Part shown: in pieces, positions 32,226 through 40,585 of the stretch | Position numbering within the stretch: position 1 is the stretch's first letter | Layout: every line of letters begins with the position of its first letter | NCBI RefSeq assembly: GCF_000308435.1 | Contig: NZ_BAFR01000148.1 | Span: 1-64,000, forward strand | Origin: Nocardia araoensis NBRC 100135 | GTDB lineage: Bacteria; Actinomycetota; Actinomycetes; Mycobacteriales; Mycobacteriaceae | Direction of reading: 5' to 3' | DNA: 64,000 bases | Notes under the pieces: generated by a model | Told to the model about the DNA's origin: nothing | The model's database searches: none | The model's input: only the letters and a program-made list of their open reading frames with translations | Translations under genes and position numbers: made by a program

Positions 32226-32275
32226 CCGACGCCACACCGACGCGCCGGGAATACCCACGCACCCCGCCCGGTTCC

Positions 32276-32297
32276 TTTGGTTGCCATATCCACCAAA
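32276..32297. promoter_or_regulatory. Inverted repeat upstream of the luciferase-like gene
   Basis: TTTGGT (32276-32281) and ACCAAA (32292-32297) are separated by 10 bp and end 30 bp before the GTG start. The sequence differs from the AGTTCAAATTTGAACT sites nearby, so a separate regulator is likely. Confidence 0.45.
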
Positions 32298-32327
32298 TTG
32301 AGTCAGACTGAGAACGAAGGAGGCGTC

Positions 32328-33422
32328 GTGCAGTTCGGAATCTTCACGGTCGGCGATGTGACGACCGACCCCACGACCGGCCGGACGCCGAGTGAGCACG
32401 AGCGCATCACCGCCATGGTGACGATCGCGCGCAAGGCCGAGGAGGTCGGGTTGGACGTGTTCGCCACCGGCGAGCACCACAACCGGCCGTTCGTGCCGTC
32501 GTCACCGACGACCATGCTCGGCTACATCGCGGCGCGGACCGAGCGGCTCCAGCTCTCCACCGCGACGACCCTGATCACCACGAACGACCCGGTGAAGATC
32601 GCCGAGGACTTCGCGATGTTGCAGCACTTGGCCGAGGGACGCGTCGACCTCATGCTCGGCCGCGGCAACACCGGGCCGGTCTACCCGTGGTTCGGCAAGG
32701 ACATCCGCGACGGCCTCGCGCTGGCGATCGAGAACTACCACCTGTTGCACCGGCTCTGGCGCGAAGACGTGGTGGACTGGGAAGGCAAATTCCGCACCCC
32801 GTTGCAGTCGTTCACCTCCACGCCGCGCCCGCTGGACGACGTTCCGCCGTTCGTCTGGCACGGCTCGATCCGCAGCCCCGAGATCGCCGAGCAGGCCGCC
32901 TACTACGGTGACGGCTTCTTCGCCAACAACATCTTCTGGCCCAAAGAGCACTTCCAGCGGCTGATCGGGCTGTACCGGCAGCGCTACGAGCACTACGGCC
33001 ACGGCTCCGCCGACCAGGCGATCGTCGGCCTGGGCGGGCAGGTTTTCATGCGGAAGAACTCCCAGGACGCGGTGCGCGAGTTCCGCCCCTACTTCGACAA
33101 CGCGCCGGTGTACGGGCACGGCCCCTCGCTGGAGGAGTTCACCGAGCAGACCCCGCTCACCGTGGGCAGCCCGCAGCAGGTCATCGACAAGACGCTCACC
33201 TTCCGCGAGTCGTTCGGCGACTACCAGCGCCAGCTGTTCCTGATGGATCACGCGGGCCTTCCGCTGAAGACCGTGCTGGAGCAGCTGGACCTGCTCGGCG
33301 AGGAAGTGGTGCCGGTGCTGCGCAAGGAATTCGCGGCCCTGCGCCCGGCGCACGTGCCGGACGCTCCGACGCACGCGAGCCTGGTCGCCGCCCGCGACGC
33401 CGCCGTGGAGGCGACCCGATGA
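32328..33422 (+). CDS. LLM-class flavin monooxygenase (CE1758 family)
   Basis: A 364-residue luciferase-like monooxygenase: VQFGIFTVGDV at the start, FATGEHHNRPFVPSSP, LQLSTATTLITTNDPVKIAEDFAMLQHLAEGRVDLMLGRGN, and the C-terminal VGSPQQVIDKTLTFRESFGDYQRQLFLMDHAG. It uses FMNH2 and O2. The GTG at 32328 follows GAAGGAGG with good spacing; upstream ATG-frame sequence is leader. It overlaps the next gene, an FMN reductase, by ATGA (33419-33422), forming the two-component system known from Corynebacterium as CE1758/CE1759. Substrate unknown; quinone or nitro-compound oxidation would fit the context. Confidence 0.93.
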   Translation: MQFGIFTVGDVTTDPTTGRTPSEHERITAMVTIARKAEEVGLDVFATGEHHNRPFVPSSPTTMLGYIAARTERLQLSTATTLITTNDPVKIAEDFAMLQHLAEGRVDLMLGRGNTGPVYPWFGKDIRDGLALAIENYHLLHRLWREDVVDWEGKFRTPLQSFTSTPRPLDDVPPFVWHGSIRSPEIAEQAAYYGDGFFANNIFWPKEHFQRLIGLYRQRYEHYGHGSADQAIVGLGGQVFMRKNSQDAVREFRPYFDNAPVYGHGPSLEEFTEQTPLTVGSPQQVIDKTLTFRESFGDYQRQLFLMDHAGLPLKTVLEQLDLLGEEVVPVLRKEFAALRPAHVPDAPTHASLVAARDAAVEATR

Positions 33423-34024
33423 CCCGCATCGCCGTCGTCTCCGCGGGCCTGTCGCAGCCCTCGTCGACCCGGTTGCTGGCCGATCGGCTCGCCGCGGCGA
33501 CCGGCGCGGCGCTGTCCGCGTCCGGTGCGGACGTGACCTTCGACGTGGTCGAGGTACGCGAGCACGCCAAGGAACTGACCGACAACCTGCTGACCGGATT
33601 CGCGCCCACCGGGCTGCGCGCGACGCTCGACACCGTGACCGGCGCCGACGCCCTGATCGCCGTCACGCCGATCTTCAACGCCTCCTACAGCGGCCTGTTC
33701 AAGACGTTCTTCGACGTGCTGGAACCGGACGCGCTGGCCGGAATGCCGGTGCTGCTCGGCGCGACCGGCGGCTCGGCGCGCCACTCCCTGGCGTTGGAGC
33801 ACGCCTTGCGGCCGATGTTCAGCTATCTGCACGCGGTGGTCGCGCCCACCGCCGTCTACGCGGCTTCCGAGGATTGGGCCTCCGCGGCGACCGGCGGCCT
33901 CAACACCCGGATCGACCGCGCCGCAGCGGAATTCGCGGCCATGCTGACCAACACGCCGCGACCGCGTTCCGCCGATCCGTACGACGACCCGGTACCGTTC
34001 GCACAGCTGCTCGGCGCTCGCTGA
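33419..34024 (+). CDS. NAD(P)H-dependent FMN reductase (CE1759 family)
   Basis: A 201-residue flavodoxin-fold reductase with the flavin loop LSQPSSTRLLAD (residues 10-21) and the motif ITPIFNASYSGLFKTFFDVL, which contacts the isoalloxazine ring. It supplies reduced FMN to the monooxygenase with which it overlaps by four bases. Start ATG 33419 lies inside the monooxygenase stop region, so the two are translated together. It is followed 70 bp later by YceI, whose promoter carries its own MarR-type operator. Confidence 0.94.
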   Translation: MTRIAVVSAGLSQPSSTRLLADRLAAATGAALSASGADVTFDVVEVREHAKELTDNLLTGFAPTGLRATLDTVTGADALIAVTPIFNASYSGLFKTFFDVLEPDALAGMPVLLGATGGSARHSLALEHALRPMFSYLHAVVAPTAVYAASEDWASAATGGLNTRIDRAAAEFAAMLTNTPRPRSADPYDDPVPFAQLLGAR

Positions 34025-34062
34025 TCCTCCCCTGACCGATCCCGCCCTACCCACAACCAACT

Positions 34063-34078
34063 AGTTCAAATCTCAACT
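34063..34078. promoter_or_regulatory. Third MarR-type operator, before YceI
   Basis: AGTTCAAATCTCAACT keeps the complete left arm and outer right arm of the site at 29398/29429, with two changed positions, and lies within TAGTT...AACTA. It ends 16 bp before the YceI ATG. It suggests that the MarR protein encoded at 28930 also controls this gene. Confidence 0.6.
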
Positions 34079-34094
34079 ACCCAAGGAGAACATC

Positions 34095-34643
34095 ATGTCG
34101 ACCGGAACCACCAATGCTCTGACCGCGGGCACCTGGGCCATCGACCCCGCCCACTCCACCCTCGGCTTCTCGGTGCGCCACCTGATGGTCAGCAAGGTGC
34201 GCGGCCGCTTCACCGACTTCTCCGGGAAGCTGGTGATCGGCGAGGACGGCAGCGCCTCGGCCGAGGCCGAGATCCGGGTCGACTCGGTCACCACCGACAA
34301 CGAACAGCGCGACGCGCATCTGCGCACCGCGGACTTCTTCCAGGCCGAGCAGTTCCCGGTGGCCACGTTCAAGTCCACCGGATTCCGGGTGAACGGCGAC
34401 GATTTCGTGGTGGACGGCGAATTCACCATCCGCGGCGTCACCAAGCCGGTATCGCTCGAGGTGGAGTTCCTCGGCGTCAACCCCGGCATGGGCAACGGGC
34501 CGGTCGCGGGCTTCGAGGCCAAGACCGTGATCAACCGCCGCGACTTCGGCATCACCATCGACATGCCGCTGCCCGACGGCGGCGCGGTGATCGGCGACAA
34601 GATCACGCTCACCCTCGAGGTCGAGGTCGGCCTCCAGGCCTGA
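34095..34643 (+). CDS. YceI family protein
   Basis: A 182-residue lipocalin-like YceI protein: GTWAIDPAHSTLGFSVRHLMVSKVRGRFTDFSGKL at the start, DSVTTDNEQRDAHLRTADFF in the middle and FTIRGVTKPVSLEVEF; the final sheet ends in ITLTLEVEV. These bind isoprenoid or amphiphilic molecules in an eight-stranded barrel. There is no signal peptide, so it is cytosolic, unlike E. coli YceI. AAGGAGAA precedes the ATG. A near copy of the MarR operator from 29398 lies directly upstream. YceI genes are repeatedly found in MarR/quinone-stress regulons of actinobacteria and firmicutes. Confidence 0.95.
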   Translation: MSTGTTNALTAGTWAIDPAHSTLGFSVRHLMVSKVRGRFTDFSGKLVIGEDGSASAEAEIRVDSVTTDNEQRDAHLRTADFFQAEQFPVATFKSTGFRVNGDDFVVDGEFTIRGVTKPVSLEVEFLGVNPGMGNGPVAGFEAKTVINRRDFGITIDMPLPDGGAVIGDKITLTLEVEVGLQA

Positions 34644-34648
34644 TCCGG

Positions 34649-34684
34649 ACGCCTCCCGCGGCTCGATGCCGCCGCGGGAGGCGT
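34649..34684. terminator. Hairpin between convergent YceI and DUF72 genes
   Basis: A perfect 14-bp stem, ACGCCTCCCGCGGC (34649-34662) with its complement (34671-34684), an 8-base loop, then TTTC. It lies 5 bp after the YceI stop and 5 bp from the DUF72 stop. Likely terminates both. Confidence 0.85.
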
Positions 34685-34689
34685 TTCGG

Positions 34690-35529
34690 TCAGAACAGCG
34701 TCATCGGCTCGGCGACAGCGGGCTCGGGCAGCGGCTGGAGCTCGGGCAGGCGGGCCCTGACCTCGTCGTGGAAACGGCGGGCCAGCTCCAGCGAGCCCGC
34801 GTTGTCCGGCGTGTGCAGGAACACCGTGGGCGAACGGCCTTCACGCAGCCATTCGGCGACCGTGCCGACCCACGGCCGCCAGCCGTCGACGGTGCGCTGG
34901 ACGTCGTCGCGGCCGTGGTACCGCACGATCGGGTATTCGGTCAGCGCACGCATCCTGCGCCGCACCCGCGGCTTCTTCGCGGCCGCTTCCTGTTCCGCCG
35001 CGCTGGTGGGCGGACCGTCGAAAAGCACTGTGGTGTCGAACGGCACCCATTCGGCGCCGACCCTGGACAGCACGTATTCCAGCCTGCGCGCCGCCTGTTC
35101 GTCTTCGAAGAACGCGGGGTGGCGTACCTCGACCGCGGCCCGGTACGTGCGCGGGAGATGCCGCAGGAACCCGGCCAGCGCACCGAGATCGTTGGGCCCG
35201 AACGAACCCGGCAGTTGCACCCACAGAGCGTGGATGCGCTCGCCGAGCGGCTCCATCGCGGCGAGGAACGACCGCAGCTCGTCCTCGACGCCGGTCAGCC
35301 TGCGTTCGTGGGTGATCGGCCTGGGCAACTTGAGCACGAATCGGAACGCGGGATCGCACTGGGCCGCCCAGGATTCGACCGTCCGGCGCGACGGCGTCGC
35401 GTAGAACGTCGTATTGCCCTCGACCGCGTTGCACCACGTGGCGTACCAGCGCAACCGCTCCCCCGCGGAGAGCTGTCGTTCCTGCCAGGCCGCGTGCGCC
35501 CACATCGCACATCCCACGTGAAGCCGCAT
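34690..35529 (-). CDS. DUF72 domain protein
   Basis: A 279-residue TIM-barrel protein of the DUF72 (YecE-like) family: LHVGCAMWAHAAW at the start, YATWCNAVEGNTTFYATPS (the conserved N-T-F-Y strand), FRFVLKLPRPITHERRL, VRHPAFF and the VFLHTPDNAGSLELA end. The family is thought to bind a nucleotide or sugar phosphate but has no settled activity. The ATG at 35529 (MRLHVG) matches the family start; residues further upstream are not conserved. It lies 48 bp downstream of glpK1 on the same strand and may be cotranscribed with it. Confidence 0.93.
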   Translation of the reverse strand: MRLHVGCAMWAHAAWQERQLSAGERLRWYATWCNAVEGNTTFYATPSRRTVESWAAQCDPAFRFVLKLPRPITHERRLTGVEDELRSFLAAMEPLGERIHALWVQLPGSFGPNDLGALAGFLRHLPRTYRAAVEVRHPAFFEDEQAARRLEYVLSRVGAEWVPFDTTVLFDGPPTSAAEQEAAAKKPRVRRRMRALTEYPIVRYHGRDDVQRTVDGWRPWVGTVAEWLREGRSPTVFLHTPDNAGSLELARRFHDEVRARLPELQPLPEPAVAEPMTLF

Positions 35530-35577
35530 GCTCTCGACGCTAACCCACGCTCCTGACACGGTCGCCGGTCGCCGGAC

Positions 35578-37095
35578 TCACCGCCGCGCCCGCTTCTTCG
35601 ACCGCACCCAGCCGAAGGTCAACTCGACCGCGCGTTTCCAGTTCTCGTACTCGTCCTCCCGCAGCTGCGCGTCCATGCGCGGAACCCATTGGGCGGCAAG
35701 GCGCCAATTGTTGCGCAGCCCTTCCAGGTCGGGCCAATATCCCACGGCCAGCCCCGCGGCGTACGCCGCGCCCAGCGAGACCGTCTCGGCGACGAACGGG
35801 CGCAGCACGGGAACGTCCAGTACATCGGCCACGATCTGCATGAGCAGGTTGTTCGAGGTCATCCCGCCGTCCACGCGCAGTGCCGCGGCTTGCAGGCCGG
35901 AGTCGGCGTTCATCGCCTCCACCACGTCGCGGGTCTGCCAGGCGGTGGCCTCCAGCACGGCGCGGGCGATGTGGCCCTTGGTGATGTAGGAGGTCAGTCC
36001 GGCGATGAGACCCCGCGCGTCGCTGCGCCAGTGCGGCGCGTACAGCCCGGAGAACGCGGGCACGACGTAGCAGCCGCCGTTGTCCTCGACCGTGCGCGCG
36101 AGGGTTTCGATCTCCGGCGCACTGGTGACCAGCCCGATGTTGTCGCGCACCCACTGCACGAGCGAGCCGGTGACCGCGATCGGACCCTCCAGCGCGTAGA
36201 CCGGCTCCGGGCCGATCTGGTAGCCGATCGTGGTGAGCAGCCCGTGCTCGGAGCGCACCAGGTCGCGTCCGGTGTTCATCATGAGAAAACCGCCGGTGCC
36301 GTAGGTGCACTTGGTTTCCCCGCGCGCGAAACAGGTCTGGCCGAACAGCGCGGCGTGCTGGTCGCCGAGCGCGGCGGCGATCGGAATGCCTGGCACCACC
36401 CGGCGGGTGCTGCCGTAGGACGCGATCGACGGCTGGATGCGCGGCAGCATGCGGGCGGGGATACCGAAGAACTCCAGCAGTTCGTCGTCCCAGGTGAGAG
36501 TGCGCAAGTTCAGCAGAAGGGTGCGGCTGGCATTGGTGACGTCGGTGCAGTGCAGCCCGCCGTCGGGGCCACCGGTGAGGTTCCAGATCAGCCAGGTCTC
36601 CATGGTGCCGAACAGCACTTCGCCGCGCTCGGCGCGCTCGCGCAGTCCCGGCACCGAGTCCAGCATCCAGCGCAGCCGCGGTGCGGCGAAATAGCTGGCC
36701 AGCGGCAGGCCGCACAGCTCACGAATCCGGTCGGCGCCCGGCTTGTGCTCCAGTTCGCGAACCAGTTCCTCGGTGCGCACGTCCTGCCAGACGATCGCGC
36801 GCCCGATCGGCGTACCGGTGCGGCGGTCCCACACCACGGTGGTCTCGCGCTGATTGGCGATGCCGAGCGCGGCGATCCGATCGGCGGTCACGCCGGAATC
36901 CCGCAGGGCCTGCGGCACGATGCGCTCGACGTTGCGCCAGATCTCCAACGCGTCCTGCTCGGCCCAGCCCGGCCGCGGATAGTGCTGCCGGTGCGGGCGC
37001 TGCGCGACGCCGACCAGCCGGGCCCGCTGATCGAACAGGATGCACCGCGTGGAGGTGGTGCCCTGGTCGATGGCCAGCACGTAACGCTGCTTCAT
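35578..37095 (-). CDS. glpK: Glycerol kinase, copy 1
   Basis: A 505-residue FGGY kinase: YVLAIDQGTTSTRCILFD phosphate loop, NQRETTVVWDRRTG, the glycerol-binding Arg-Glu and Trp-Gln-Asp (IVWQDVRTEE), GDQHAALFGQ, TYGTGGFLMMNTG, and DGGMTSNN. It makes sn-glycerol 3-phosphate from glycerol and ATP. It is transcribed on the minus strand downstream of the IclR regulator gene, separate from the glpFKD operon to the right. A half-site TTCGACA (37111-37117) resembling the IclR palindromes lies 16 bp before its start. Two glycerol kinases within 2 kb suggests different expression or polyol preference. Confidence 0.95.
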   Translation of the reverse strand: MKQRYVLAIDQGTTSTRCILFDQRARLVGVAQRPHRQHYPRPGWAEQDALEIWRNVERIVPQALRDSGVTADRIAALGIANQRETTVVWDRRTGTPIGRAIVWQDVRTEELVRELEHKPGADRIRELCGLPLASYFAAPRLRWMLDSVPGLRERAERGEVLFGTMETWLIWNLTGGPDGGLHCTDVTNASRTLLLNLRTLTWDDELLEFFGIPARMLPRIQPSIASYGSTRRVVPGIPIAAALGDQHAALFGQTCFARGETKCTYGTGGFLMMNTGRDLVRSEHGLLTTIGYQIGPEPVYALEGPIAVTGSLVQWVRDNIGLVTSAPEIETLARTVEDNGGCYVVPAFSGLYAPHWRSDARGLIAGLTSYITKGHIARAVLEATAWQTRDVVEAMNADSGLQAAALRVDGGMTSNNLLMQIVADVLDVPVLRPFVAETVSLGAAYAAGLAVGYWPDLEGLRNNWRLAAQWVPRMDAQLREDEYENWKRAVELTFGWVRSKKRARR

Positions 37096-37143
37096 GCCCG
37101 GCTGCTCCTGTTCGACATCGGCTGATCACCCGCCGGACGAAAG

Positions 37144-37908
37144 TCAATGGCCCGCAGCGAGATCGCGCGACACCGCCCGCGCGGCGTCGAGCACATGACC
37201 GACCAGCGCGGGCCGGTGCCGCAACTGGGCGTCACAGAGCCGGTCCACCGCGCCGGTGATGCCGATGGCGCCGACCACGAGTCCACCAGGGGCGCGGATC
37301 GGCGCCGCGATTCCCGCCTCCCCTGTGCGGAATTCCTCGGTGTCGCCCGCCCATCCGGCCTGTCGAACGCCGCCGAGCGCCCTGGCGAGCGCGGTGCGGT
37401 CGACCAAGGTGCGGTGTGTGAGCGGGGCGAGTTCGGCGCGGCGCGTCGTGGCGGCCAGGTCGGCGTCGTAGGCGAGCAGGACCTTGCCCAGCGCGGTGGC
37501 GTGCGGCGGCAGCAGTTCGCCGAGTTCGAGCGCCTGCTGGGTGTTGTCCGGCCGGAACACGTGATGCACCACGACCACCGCGCCGTCCATCGGCGCACCG
37601 ATCCGCACCGACTCGCCCGTGCGCGCGGCGAGTGCGTCGGCCCAGTTGATCGCGCGGGAGCGCAACTCGTTCGCGTCGAGGTAGCTGGTGCCCAGGTGCA
37701 GCAGCGCCGCGCCCAGTTGGTACTTGCCGGTGGCCGGGTCCTGTTCGACGAAACCCACGCCTTGGAGGGTGCGCAGGATGCCGTGCGCGGTCGGCTTGGG
37801 CAGATCGAGCGCGCCCGCGATGTCGCCCACGCCGAGCCGCCCGGAACCACGGGCCAGCAGCCGCAGCACGGCCGCCGCCCGTTCGATCGATTGGATCGCA
37901 CCCGGCAT
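37144..37908 (-). CDS. IclR family regulator of glycerol genes (GylR-like)
   Basis: A 254-residue IclR-type regulator: an N-terminal winged HTH (SIERAAAVLRLLARGSGRLGVGDIAGALDLPKPTAHGILRTLQGVGFV) and a C-terminal GAF-like effector domain (LPPHATALGKVLLAYD, GEAGIAAPIRAPGGLVVGAIGITG). ATG 37908 matches the family start; the TTG at 37941 lies within the operator palindrome. It sits between glpK1 (48 bp downstream on the same strand) and the divergent glpFKD operon. Streptomyces GylR, also IclR-type, regulates gylCABX (glpFKD) in response to glycerol 3-phosphate, and the same is inferred here. Confidence 0.94.
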   Translation of the reverse strand: MPGAIQSIERAAAVLRLLARGSGRLGVGDIAGALDLPKPTAHGILRTLQGVGFVEQDPATGKYQLGAALLHLGTSYLDANELRSRAINWADALAARTGESVRIGAPMDGAVVVVHHVFRPDNTQQALELGELLPPHATALGKVLLAYDADLAATTRRAELAPLTHRTLVDRTALARALGGVRQAGWAGDTEEFRTGEAGIAAPIRAPGGLVVGAIGITGAVDRLCDAQLRHRPALVGHVLDAARAVSRDLAAGH

Positions 37909-37933
37909 GTCGGAAAACCTACCCGCGTCCTGA

Positions 37934-37948
37934 TTCGACAATGTCGAA
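37934..37948. promoter_or_regulatory. IclR-type operator, copy 1
   Basis: TTCGACA-A-TGTCGAA is a perfect 15-bp palindrome, 25 bp upstream of the IclR start, placed for autoregulation. An identical 15-bp sequence recurs at 38059. Confidence 0.82.
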
Positions 37949-38058
37949 CGATTGGTAATACCTGAGCAACATCATCGAAACCCAGTGTGAGCTGCGCCAT
38001 ACATCCTCCTCGCCGGTCGGACGGTAGCGGCGCCGCCTTCCGGCAACCAGTCGAGGCG

Positions 38059-38073
38059 TTCGACAATGTCGAA
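38059..38073. promoter_or_regulatory. IclR-type operator, copy 2
   Basis: Identical to the palindrome at 37934 in all 15 positions, and 91 bp upstream of the glpF start. The pair flanks the 256-bp divergent promoter, suggesting joint binding by the GylR-like protein at both promoters. Confidence 0.82.
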
Positions 38074-38164
38074 CGGCAGCGGTATCCGGGTCCGACATCC
38101 CACCGTAATTTCCGTTTCACGCACGGTCGCGTCCGCGACCTGCGGGGCGAACGGAGGCTCAACG

Positions 38165-38974
38165 ATGAACTTCGGCTCGATCTTCCTCAGCGAAGCGCTG
38201 GGCACAGGTGTGCTGGTGCTGCTCGGGGTCGGTGTGGTCGCGAACGTATTGCTGGCGAAGTCCAAAGGTTTGGACGGCGGCTGGCTGCTGATCAACGTGG
38301 GATGGGGGTTCGCCGTCCTGGCGGGCGTCTACGTCGCGTACAAGACCGGCGGTCATCTGAATCCCGCGGTCACCGTCGGCATCCTGTTCAGCGGCGCCGA
38401 CGAGTTCGCCCCCGGCATCGCGATCTCCGGATCGACGACGCTCGCCTACCTCAGCGGCCAATTCGCCGGCGCGTTCCTCGGCGCGACCGTCGCCTACGTG
38501 GCCTACAAGCGCCACTTCGACGCCGAGACCGACGAGGAGAAGAAGCTCGCGGTGTTCGCCACCGGCCCCGCGATTCGCGCCCTGCGCTGGAACTTCGTCA
38601 CCGAGGTGATCGGTACGTTCACCCTCGTCCTGGTGATCCTCACCTTCGGCCACACCCCGAGCGGGCTCGGCCCGGCCGCCGCCGCGCTCCTGGTCGTCGG
38701 CATCGGCGCCTCGCTGGGCGGGCCGACCGGATACGCCATCAACCCCGCCCGCGATCTCGGTCCCCGCATCGCGCACGCGCTGCTGCCGCTGAGCAAGCCC
38801 GCGCCCGTCGAGGCGGTCCTGGTCCCGGTCGGCGCGGGCGCCCCCGCACCGGCCGAATCGACCCACGCCGTATCGCGCGGCAAGGACTCCGACTGGGGTT
38901 ACGCCTGGGTGCCGGTGCTCGGTCCGCTGTTGGGCGGCGCGCTGGCCGGACTCGCCGCGCAGTTCCTGTTCTGA
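38165..38974 (+). CDS. glpF: Glycerol uptake facilitator (aquaglyceroporin)
   Basis: A 269-residue MIP channel with six helices and both NPA loops: GGHLNPAVTVG (near residue 62) and GYAINPARDLGPR (near residue 195). The Asp after the second NPAR (NPARDLGPR) marks the glycerol-conducting branch rather than water-selective aquaporins. A 25-residue hydrophilic insertion (PAPVEAVLVPVGAGAPAPAE and SRGKDSDWGY) precedes the last helix. GGAGG lies nine bases before ATG 38165. It is the first gene of the glpFKD operon; glpK2 starts 39 bp later. Confidence 0.95.
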   Translation: MNFGSIFLSEALGTGVLVLLGVGVVANVLLAKSKGLDGGWLLINVGWGFAVLAGVYVAYKTGGHLNPAVTVGILFSGADEFAPGIAISGSTTLAYLSGQFAGAFLGATVAYVAYKRHFDAETDEEKKLAVFATGPAIRALRWNFVTEVIGTFTLVLVILTFGHTPSGLGPAAAALLVVGIGASLGGPTGYAINPARDLGPRIAHALLPLSKPAPVEAVLVPVGAGAPAPAESTHAVSRGKDSDWGYAWVPVLGPLLGGALAGLAAQFLF

Positions 38975-39013
38975 ACCCTTCTCTCTTCCCAGTAGCTTCC
39001 CGAAAGGACCGCG

Positions 39014-40534
39014 ATGAGCCAGTACGTCGGCGCCATCGACCAGGGCACCACGAGCACCCGCTTCATGGTGTTCGACCACAGTGGCAACGAGGTCGCCCGC
39101 CACCAGCTCGAGCACGAGCAGATCCTGCCGCGCCCGGGCTGGGTGGAGCACAATCCGACCGAGATCTGGGAGCGCACCCGCGCGGTCATCCAGACCACCC
39201 TGACCAAGGCCGATCTCGTCGCGAGCGACTTGGCCGCGGTCGGCGTCACCAACCAGCGCGAGACCACGGTGGTGTGGAACCGCAAGACCGGGCGGCCGTA
39301 CTGCAACGCGATCGTCTGGCAGGACACCCGCACCGACCGCATCGCCGCCGAACTGGAACGAGCCGGGCACGGCGACACCATCCGGCGCAAGTCGGGCCTG
39401 CCGCCGGCCACCTACTTCTCCGGCGGCAAGCTGCGCTGGATCCTCGAAAACGTCCCGGGTGTGGCCGAGGACGCCGAACGCGGCGACGCGCTGTTCGGCA
39501 CCACCGACACCTGGCTGCTGTGGCAGCTGACCGGCGGAGTCGACGGCGGCGTGCACGTCACCGACCCGACCAACGCCAGCCGCACCATGCTGATGAACCT
39601 GGAGACCCTGGACTGGGACGACGAACTGCTGTCGGTGTTCGGGGTACCGCGCGCGATGCTGCCCACGATCGCGCCGTCGGCGAACCCCGACCTGTTCGGC
39701 ACCACCCGCGCCGACGGGCCGTTCGGCGGCGCGGTTCCGCTGGCGGGCGTGCTCGGCGACCAGCAGGCCGCCACCGTGGGGCAGGTCTGCTTCCGTCCCG
39801 GCGAGGCGAAGAACACCTACGGCACCGGCAACTTCCTGTTGCTCAACACCGGAACCGAGATCGTCCGCTCGCAGCACGGCCTGCTGACCACGGTGGCCTA
39901 CCAGTTGGGCGGGGAGAAGCCGGTGTACGCGCTGGAAGGCTCGATCGCGGTGACCGGCTCGGCGGTGCAGTGGCTGCGCGACCAGCTGGGCATCATCTCC
40001 GGTGCGGCGCAGAGTGAATCGCTGGCCCGGCAGGCCGAGGACAACGGCGGGGTGTACTTCGTGCCCGCGTTCTCCGGATTGTTCGCGCCGTACTGGCGCT
40101 CGGACGCGCGAGGCGCGATCGTCGGCCTGTCCCGCTACAGCACCAACGCCCATCTCGCCCGGGCGACGCTGGAATCGATCTGCTACCAGACCCGCGACGT
40201 GGTCGAGGCGATGCAGGCCGACTCCGGCGTGCGGCTGGACGTACTGCGGGTGGACGGCGGCGTCACCGCCAACGAGCTGTGCATGCAGTTGCAGGCCGAC
40301 TTCCTCGGCGTGCCGGTGTCGCGTCCGGTGGTCGCCGAGACCACCGCGCTCGGCGCGGCCTACGCGGCGGGGCTGGCGGTCGGCTTCTGGAACGACACCG
40401 ACGAGCTGGAACAGAACTGGAACGAAGCCAAGCGCTGGCATCCGACCTGGTCGGCGGAGCAGCGCGAGCGTGGCTACGCGCGCTGGAAGAAGGCCGTCGC
40501 CCGCACCCTCGACTGGATCGACGTCGACGAATGA
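39014..40534 (+). CDS. glpK: Glycerol kinase, copy 2
   Basis: A 506-residue FGGY kinase with the same functional set as copy 1: YVGAIDQGTTSTRFMVFDH, NQRETTVVWNRKTG, IVWQDTRTDRI, GDQQAATVGQ, TYGTGNFLLLNTG, and DGGVTANEL. GAAAGG precedes ATG 39014. It lies between glpF and glpD and is therefore the operon's kinase, feeding glycerol 3-phosphate to GlpD. The divergence between the two kinases is throughout the protein, so this is an old duplication or separate acquisition, not a recent copy. Confidence 0.96.
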   Translation: MSQYVGAIDQGTTSTRFMVFDHSGNEVARHQLEHEQILPRPGWVEHNPTEIWERTRAVIQTTLTKADLVASDLAAVGVTNQRETTVVWNRKTGRPYCNAIVWQDTRTDRIAAELERAGHGDTIRRKSGLPPATYFSGGKLRWILENVPGVAEDAERGDALFGTTDTWLLWQLTGGVDGGVHVTDPTNASRTMLMNLETLDWDDELLSVFGVPRAMLPTIAPSANPDLFGTTRADGPFGGAVPLAGVLGDQQAATVGQVCFRPGEAKNTYGTGNFLLLNTGTEIVRSQHGLLTTVAYQLGGEKPVYALEGSIAVTGSAVQWLRDQLGIISGAAQSESLARQAEDNGGVYFVPAFSGLFAPYWRSDARGAIVGLSRYSTNAHLARATLESICYQTRDVVEAMQADSGVRLDVLRVDGGVTANELCMQLQADFLGVPVSRPVVAETTALGAAYAAGLAVGFWNDTDELEQNWNEAKRWHPTWSAEQRERGYARWKKAVARTLDWIDVDE

Positions 40535-40585
40535 GGGGCGACGCCGTCCTACCCGAATAACACCGAAACAAGGAGAGATACCGCT

